From positions 213,444,011 through 213,508,010 of the forward strand of contig CM076189.1 in assembly GCA_038277395.1 (NCBI GenBank): a stretch of 64,000 nucleotides of DNA, in the 5' to 3' direction. The notes under the pieces are model-generated. The model was not told the origin of the DNA and made no database searches. It saw only the letters and a list, made by a program, of their open reading frames with translations. This document shows, in pieces, positions 59,899 through 64,000 of the stretch. The position numbers were made by a program, and so were the translations under genes. Source of the stretch: Dryocosmus kuriphilus (taxonomy: Eukaryota; Arthropoda; Insecta; Hymenoptera; Cynipidae). How positions within the stretch are numbered: the stretch's first letter is position 1; every line of letters starts with the position of its first letter.

Positions 59899-60316
59899 AT
59901 GATTCAACTGAAGATTTATCGCAATAAAACCATGTGAACCAAAGCAATTAAATGTCAGTATATTTCGGGAATTGTTGAAAATAATGTTCTTACACAGAAG
60001 AGTATCAAATTGATCTTAAAAAGCGCTTCAATTTGTTGAACAATTCATAGATTTCACTTGTTTCACAGTGTCGTTTTCATTTTTTTAAGCCTAATACACA
60101 GTAAATTCCAGCGATATGAAAACGTTACAAACAAATGAAAACAACATTGTGAAACAAGTGACATCTCTGCATTGTTCAACAAGTTGAAGCACTTTTCAAG
60201 ATCAATTTGATACCCTTCTGTATAACAACATTATTTTCAACAATTCCCGAAATATACTGACATTCAGTTGTTTTGGTTCATATGGCTTTAGTGCATAAAT
60301 CTTCAGTTGAATCATA
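59899..60316. repeat. ~418-bp palindrome
   Basis: The left arm (59899-60083, from 'tatgattcaactgaagattta') is mirrored by 60134-60316. The axis is near 60108. No coding frame. It is probably a foldback/MITE-type element inserted next to the piggyBac remnant. Confidence 0.8.
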
Positions 60317-60616
60317 TGCTATACACTCAAAAATACAAATACAAAACCCCCTGAAGAAAATTACATATACCAAACATTTTTTTAAGAATAAATAAACACA
60401 AAGACAAGTAGAAAAGTTGACAACAACAGTTTTGTATGATTTGTATTTTTAATTTTTCAAAAAGCTCTCATCTTTCGTGGAGAATATTTTTGTAGACGAG
60501 TAAACTTTCCGACAATGCAATAAGGTTGCAGCATACTGCATTATTCACACTCTCGTGTCCAAACCTCCTTTCTGTCGATAAAAGAACTTTTTTTCACTGG
60601 CAGAACAATTTTTGAG

Positions 60617-61940
60617 TAGTGATGGGCACTGCTCGGCCTTACCGCGGCAAGGTATGACCTGACGGCTAATGTCCGGTCATGACCGGTAAAACGCGGTCAG
60701 ACCCAAATATCTCCTTTGTGAGATTTTTTTCTAGGAAAAAGCAATTTAGGTGTTAGGGCATACTCTATGCTAAAATTATACAAAAATTTTTTCGATTTTA
60801 CATGGCCAAGTTATTCACAATATAATAGAAATGTAAAAAACTGCGGATAGCAAACAACAATTTTGTTAATTTCGCCGGAGTTGCGAGAGATATTTGAAAC
60901 TGACACTTTATAAATTGTCAAATTACATTGAAAAATTGTCGCATTTATTAAATAATCATTTGGAAATAATAGTAGTGTTTTAAATTCATTTAAGAAAATT
61001 TCAATAAATATCACTCTTATCTCTTGAACGCGAATGATAGTATAAAAATACTGCTTGTTTCTTTCAATTCAGTATAATTTCTTATATATAAAATTAATAT
61101 CCAAACATTGATGAATAATTTAGGTTGATTAAAAAAATTAAAAAAATTAATTATTATTATTTAAAAATAAGAAAAACTAAGGTCAAAAACTGAAGGTATC
61201 ATTTGATTATCAAGAAAAGGAAGTGTTTCAAAAATTTGGTAATGTAATTTTTTTCTTGGAGGCAGAATTTTTTTAAATTCCTACATTTAGACAAATTTTG
61301 ATACAATTGTTTTTTCTTTTTCGTAAACAGAAATAAGGAAAGCAGGAATATTATCAAGGAATTTTTTCATACACATAAACAGTTTTGAAAGAATATTATA
61401 ATACAGGATTATAAAAACTCTACTTTTTCCGAGTTCAACGCAAGAAACTACATTTTTCGAAAGAACTTAATTATACTGTAATTAAATAGGAACAAATTTT
61501 GGTATTAAAGAATGCGCCAGAACATGATAATTTTCGACAATAAGGACAAAATTGAAATATATTTTATTAAAAATAGCATAACACACTAAATTATTATTTC
61601 CAAACAAAATATTTAATAAATGCGATGATTTTCCAATACAATTTATTAATTTTTAAAGTGACGATTACAAATTCCCTCGAAATTCTCGCGAGACTGTCAA
61701 ACTTGTCGTCTGCTACGCTCAGCTTTTTTGCATTTTTATTACAAAAACCTGGTCATTTAAAACAAAAAAACTTTTTATAAATTTTTAGCATAGTGTATAT
61801 CTTAATACATAAACCACATTTTCCTCAAACAGAGCATTTCGTAAAGGAAATATTTGGGTCTGACGACCTATTACATGACCTGTCAGGATTTGGTCACAAT
61901 TTGATCATGACCGTGAAATACCGAGTAGCACCCATCACTA
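60617..61940. mobile_element. Non-autonomous hAT-type element with perfect 8-bp target duplication
   Basis: The 1324-bp element starts TAGTGATGGGCACTGCTCGG and ends with the related complement (GTAGCACCCATCACTA). TTTTTGAG lies immediately outside both ends (60609-60616 and 61941-61948). The end sequence and 8-bp duplication are hallmarks of hAT elements. Similarity of the ends continues inward about 160 bp, including GTCAGACCCAAATAT, with 'ggtcatgaccgg'-like sub-repeats. There is no transposase ORF, so it depends on another element. Confidence 0.88.
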
Positions 61941-62159
61941 TTTTTGAGGGAATATTATGTGGATCTCATTTTTAGTTAAATTTTTCCTTTCAATATAACT
62001 ATTAAAATAACTGACTATCTACCTAAAAGTAATATTTGAAATGCTTCACATCCTTCGAGTTTATATTTAAAATATAATTAATTATTGATATTTGATCTTT
62101 TGCTTTAATTTTTTTTTATACTATATTTCCAATGCCTAAACTTAAATTTTCTTTTCCAG

Positions 62160-63941
62160 GAACTCATAGTAGCGCCGGTGCGGTTCGCCCTAGAGTATTA
62201 CCGTCGGCTCAACGAAGCGGCAAAGGACGAGCGCCATCATCGCAAGAGCGTCGTAGATCTTGGAGAACACGCGCCGTCAGCCATTTCCGGCGGAAATTCT
62301 GGTTCTTCCTCGGTTGTAAAATCCACCTCTTCCCACAGTGTTCGCTCAAAGCGTTCCGGGTGCACTATTCACTCCCGATCAAGGTCCACAGATGATGACG
62401 GGATGGAGAGTCTAACAATTGAAGAGGCAGATAATCTCGAAAGTTCGGATCCGGAAACCGCAACGGAAGTCGAAATCAGCGAGAAGACGCTAAAATTCAA
62501 AATATCCACAGAAGGGACGATATCGGCTTCTTCAGCTGGTAGAAAAAGTTATCCAGGAAGTCGAAAAGGCAGTAGAGAAAAATCTTCTTTAGACTACCAC
62601 AACCATGAGTTCGCCAAAGCAATGAGAGAACATGACAGAAGGCGAAGTAAAGGAGAAAATTTAAGCAGCGACATGAGCTCTCCCATTAGTGCAAAATCAA
62701 GTGAGGAGCCTAGAATTCTCGAGGAACTCGAAAGAAACGAACTGTTATTGATAGAATCTATAGTCTCTAAAAGAAGAACCGAGGGAAATGGGAATGTTTC
62801 TCTAGGAACAGTTCCACTGAAGAATAATGTTAACAAGAGATCAATCAGCGTCGATAGTGATCCAGACATTGGAACCAATTCCAAAGAACTTGTGAAAGAA
62901 GTTCGTTGCTGTTGTTGTGAAGATAAATCCAGTTCCAATAACCAGAAATCTTTGTTCTCAAGGTTGAGAAACCTAACAGATCGTTTGAGCATCAGCTTCG
63001 ATAACAAGGAACCTCCCATATCCAAACCCATGAAGCATCCAACTTCCAAAGGTCTCAACAAGAGTAATTCTATAAGCAGTAGCTCATCTTCTACGATGAG
63101 ATGTAACAACGTTAATGCAGTTTGTAAAAAATGCAATCTGTATAAATCTAATAAGGAGGGTAGAGAAAATGTTGTGGATCTTTCGAGTGGTGATAAGAAG
63201 TCAATGACTTTTCCAAAAGCCAGAAAATTTCAAGACTGCAGGAACAAAAGCTGGAAAACTGTCTTCGCCAAGGAAAAGAGACCTTCTGTTTCCTTAGAGA
63301 CTTTACCAGCGAGTGATGTAGAATCTTCTCTTCCACAGCACAGGAGGAATCTCTCCAACCCTGAAGGAAAAATTGGCTTAGCGAAAAGCCAAACTCCAAC
63401 CAAGGAAACAGAGCAGAAGATTAATTTTCGAGAGTTTAGGGAAATCGATGTCAGACCGAAGAAGCCAGAATTTCACGTGGATCAGGTGAATCCTGGTAGT
63501 TCCACTGATGTTGGGGAAGATTTAGGGAAAGTAGAGATCAGACGCAGTTCTGCTAGCATGGAGGATATATCGAAAATCACGAAGCAGAATAAAACAGCAA
63601 TATTCAGTTTGCTGGAGCAGAAAAAGATTGAGGAACAACAGCATACTGGCAGTCTTGATTCGATGCTTTGTAAAGAATCGATAACGACTTGTGCAAAAAA
63701 ACCAATCGCTTATTCATCTCCAGCTTCTACGAAGAAATCATCTCCGGGATTATTTTCTCGCTTCAAGACCGGGATGAGTATTGACGGGACGAGAAGCAGC
63801 AGCAACAGTGGCTCACTTCACGATCAACCGTCTCAGCAAAGCGGATGGATCTCTTCATTAACTGCCAGTTTTCGTCCCAAAAGGCAAATTAATGAACCAG
63901 CCACGTCTTTTCATCCTTCCCTTTCCCCTAGTAATGAATAA
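62160..63941 (+). CDS. PDE9: cGMP phosphodiesterase 9, last coding exon with long C-terminal tail
   Basis: The acceptor CTTTTCCAG ends at 62159, and the frame joins the previous exon (ELFPELQ-ELIVAPVRFALEYYRRLNEAAKDE), completing the final helix of the catalytic domain. About 570 more residues follow, up to TAA at 63939-63941. The tail is rich in Ser, Lys, Arg and Glu, with no membrane segment, and is likely disordered. Notable spots are a CCCCED cluster near 62910, a basic SLFSRLRNLTDRLSISF segment shortly after, a KKCNLY spot near 63130, and a second similar GLFSRFKTGMSID segment near 63750. Mammalian PDE9A has only a short tail, so this is an insect-type extension. Confidence 0.93.
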   Translation, partial: ELIVAPVRFALEYYRRLNEAAKDERHHRKSVVDLGEHAPSAISGGNSGSSSVVKSTSSHSVRSKRSGCTIHSRSRSTDDDGMESLTIEEADNLESSDPETATEVEISEKTLKFKISTEGTISASSAGRKSYPGSRKGSREKSSLDYHNHEFAKAMREHDRRRSKGENLSSDMSSPISAKSSEEPRILEELERNELLLIESIVSKRRTEGNGNVSLGTVPLKNNVNKRSISVDSDPDIGTNSKELVKEVRCCCCEDKSSSNNQKSLFSRLRNLTDRLSISFDNKEPPISKPMKHPTSKGLNKSNSISSSSSSTMRCNNVNAVCKKCNLYKSNKEGRENVVDLSSGDKKSMTFPKARKFQDCRNKSWKTVFAKEKRPSVSLETLPASDVESSLPQHRRNLSNPEGKIGLAKSQTPTKETEQKINFREFREIDVRPKKPEFHVDQVNPGSSTDVGEDLGKVEIRRSSASMEDISKITKQNKTAIFSLLEQKKIEEQQHTGSLDSMLCKESITTCAKKPIAYSSPASTKKSSPGLFSRFKTGMSIDGTRSSSNSGSLHDQPSQQSGWISSLTASFRPKRQINEPATSFHPSLSPSNE

Positions 63942-64000
63942 GTTTGGAGCCTTGATTTCGCGACCACGTCTACAGATTTTAGATCACGTATTTTAGCCGA
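63942..64000 (+). other. Start of PDE9 3' UTR
   Basis: 59 bases follow the stop codon up to the window edge. No polyadenylation signal is visible within them. Confidence 0.6.

Larger units (their letters stand above)
56894..62159 (+). other. PDE9 intron, 5.3 kb, with several transposon remnants
   Basis: Consensus donor GTAAGTAAG and acceptor CTTTTCCAG. It carries a piggyBac-like pseudogene, a palindrome and a hAT-type non-autonomous element. Confidence 0.88.

Noticed and set aside
62594..63136. 180-codon minus-strand frame opposite the PDE9 last exon
   Set aside because: It is a shadow of a Ser-rich coding exon; the + strand frame continues correctly from the previous exon.

Overview
The window is eukaryotic nuclear DNA, almost certainly from an insect and possibly a hymenopteran: it is AT-rich, has spliced coding exons with consensus GT/AG junctions, carries arthropod-type transposable elements, and holds very little coding sequence. 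The organism guess rests on protein resemblance and repeat style, not on a diagnostic marker.

The one clear host gene is a PDE9-type cGMP phosphodiesterase on the + strand. Four consecutive exons are visible (39790-40027, 54559-54945, 56642-56893, 62160-63941). They encode nearly the whole catalytic domain and a very long Ser-rich C-terminal tail ending in TAA at 63939-63941. Exons upstream of 39790 were not found; they are probably outside the window or too short to recognise, so the first 39 kb may be an upstream intron or intergenic DNA.

Layout: 31-3542, a DNA transposon with long inverted repeats and one intact 626-codon ORF. 3.6-8.6 kb, unrecognised ORF debris, small palindromes and a broken BEL/Pao gag fragment on the minus strand. 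11167-13696, a Merlin (ISXO2/IS1595-like) transposon with a dead transposase. 17.6-24.1 kb, a palindromic element invaded by a GC-hairpin repeat present three times. 24.8-25.6 kb, a palindrome. 27.4-30.0 kb, an 'AAAGATTTCA' satellite with an exact 374-bp duplication. 30.4-33.8 kb, a palindrome built around a Penelope-like GIY-YIG fragment. 33.8-34.5 kb, a smaller palindrome. 34894-38842, a transposon with ~840-bp inverted repeats and a decayed DUF7869-like gene that still shows its intron.

The first visible PDE9 intron (40028-54558) is mostly one structure of about 11 kb (41695-52882). It has ~460-bp inverted repeats, about 56 tandem copies of a 144-bp unit in one orientation and about 6 in the opposite orientation. 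Because 144 is divisible by 3, long frames stay open on both strands without being genes. The last visible intron (56894-62159) holds a piggyBac-like pseudogene, a palindrome and a non-autonomous hAT element with a perfect 8-bp target duplication.

The recurring theme is long-inverted-repeat DNA. At least nine separate palindromic structures were seen by eye, several with tandem sub-repeats inside the arms. Those within the PDE9 transcription unit should produce large RNA hairpins in the pre-mRNA. Repeat boundaries are by eye and are good to roughly 5-20 bp unless exact bases are quoted.
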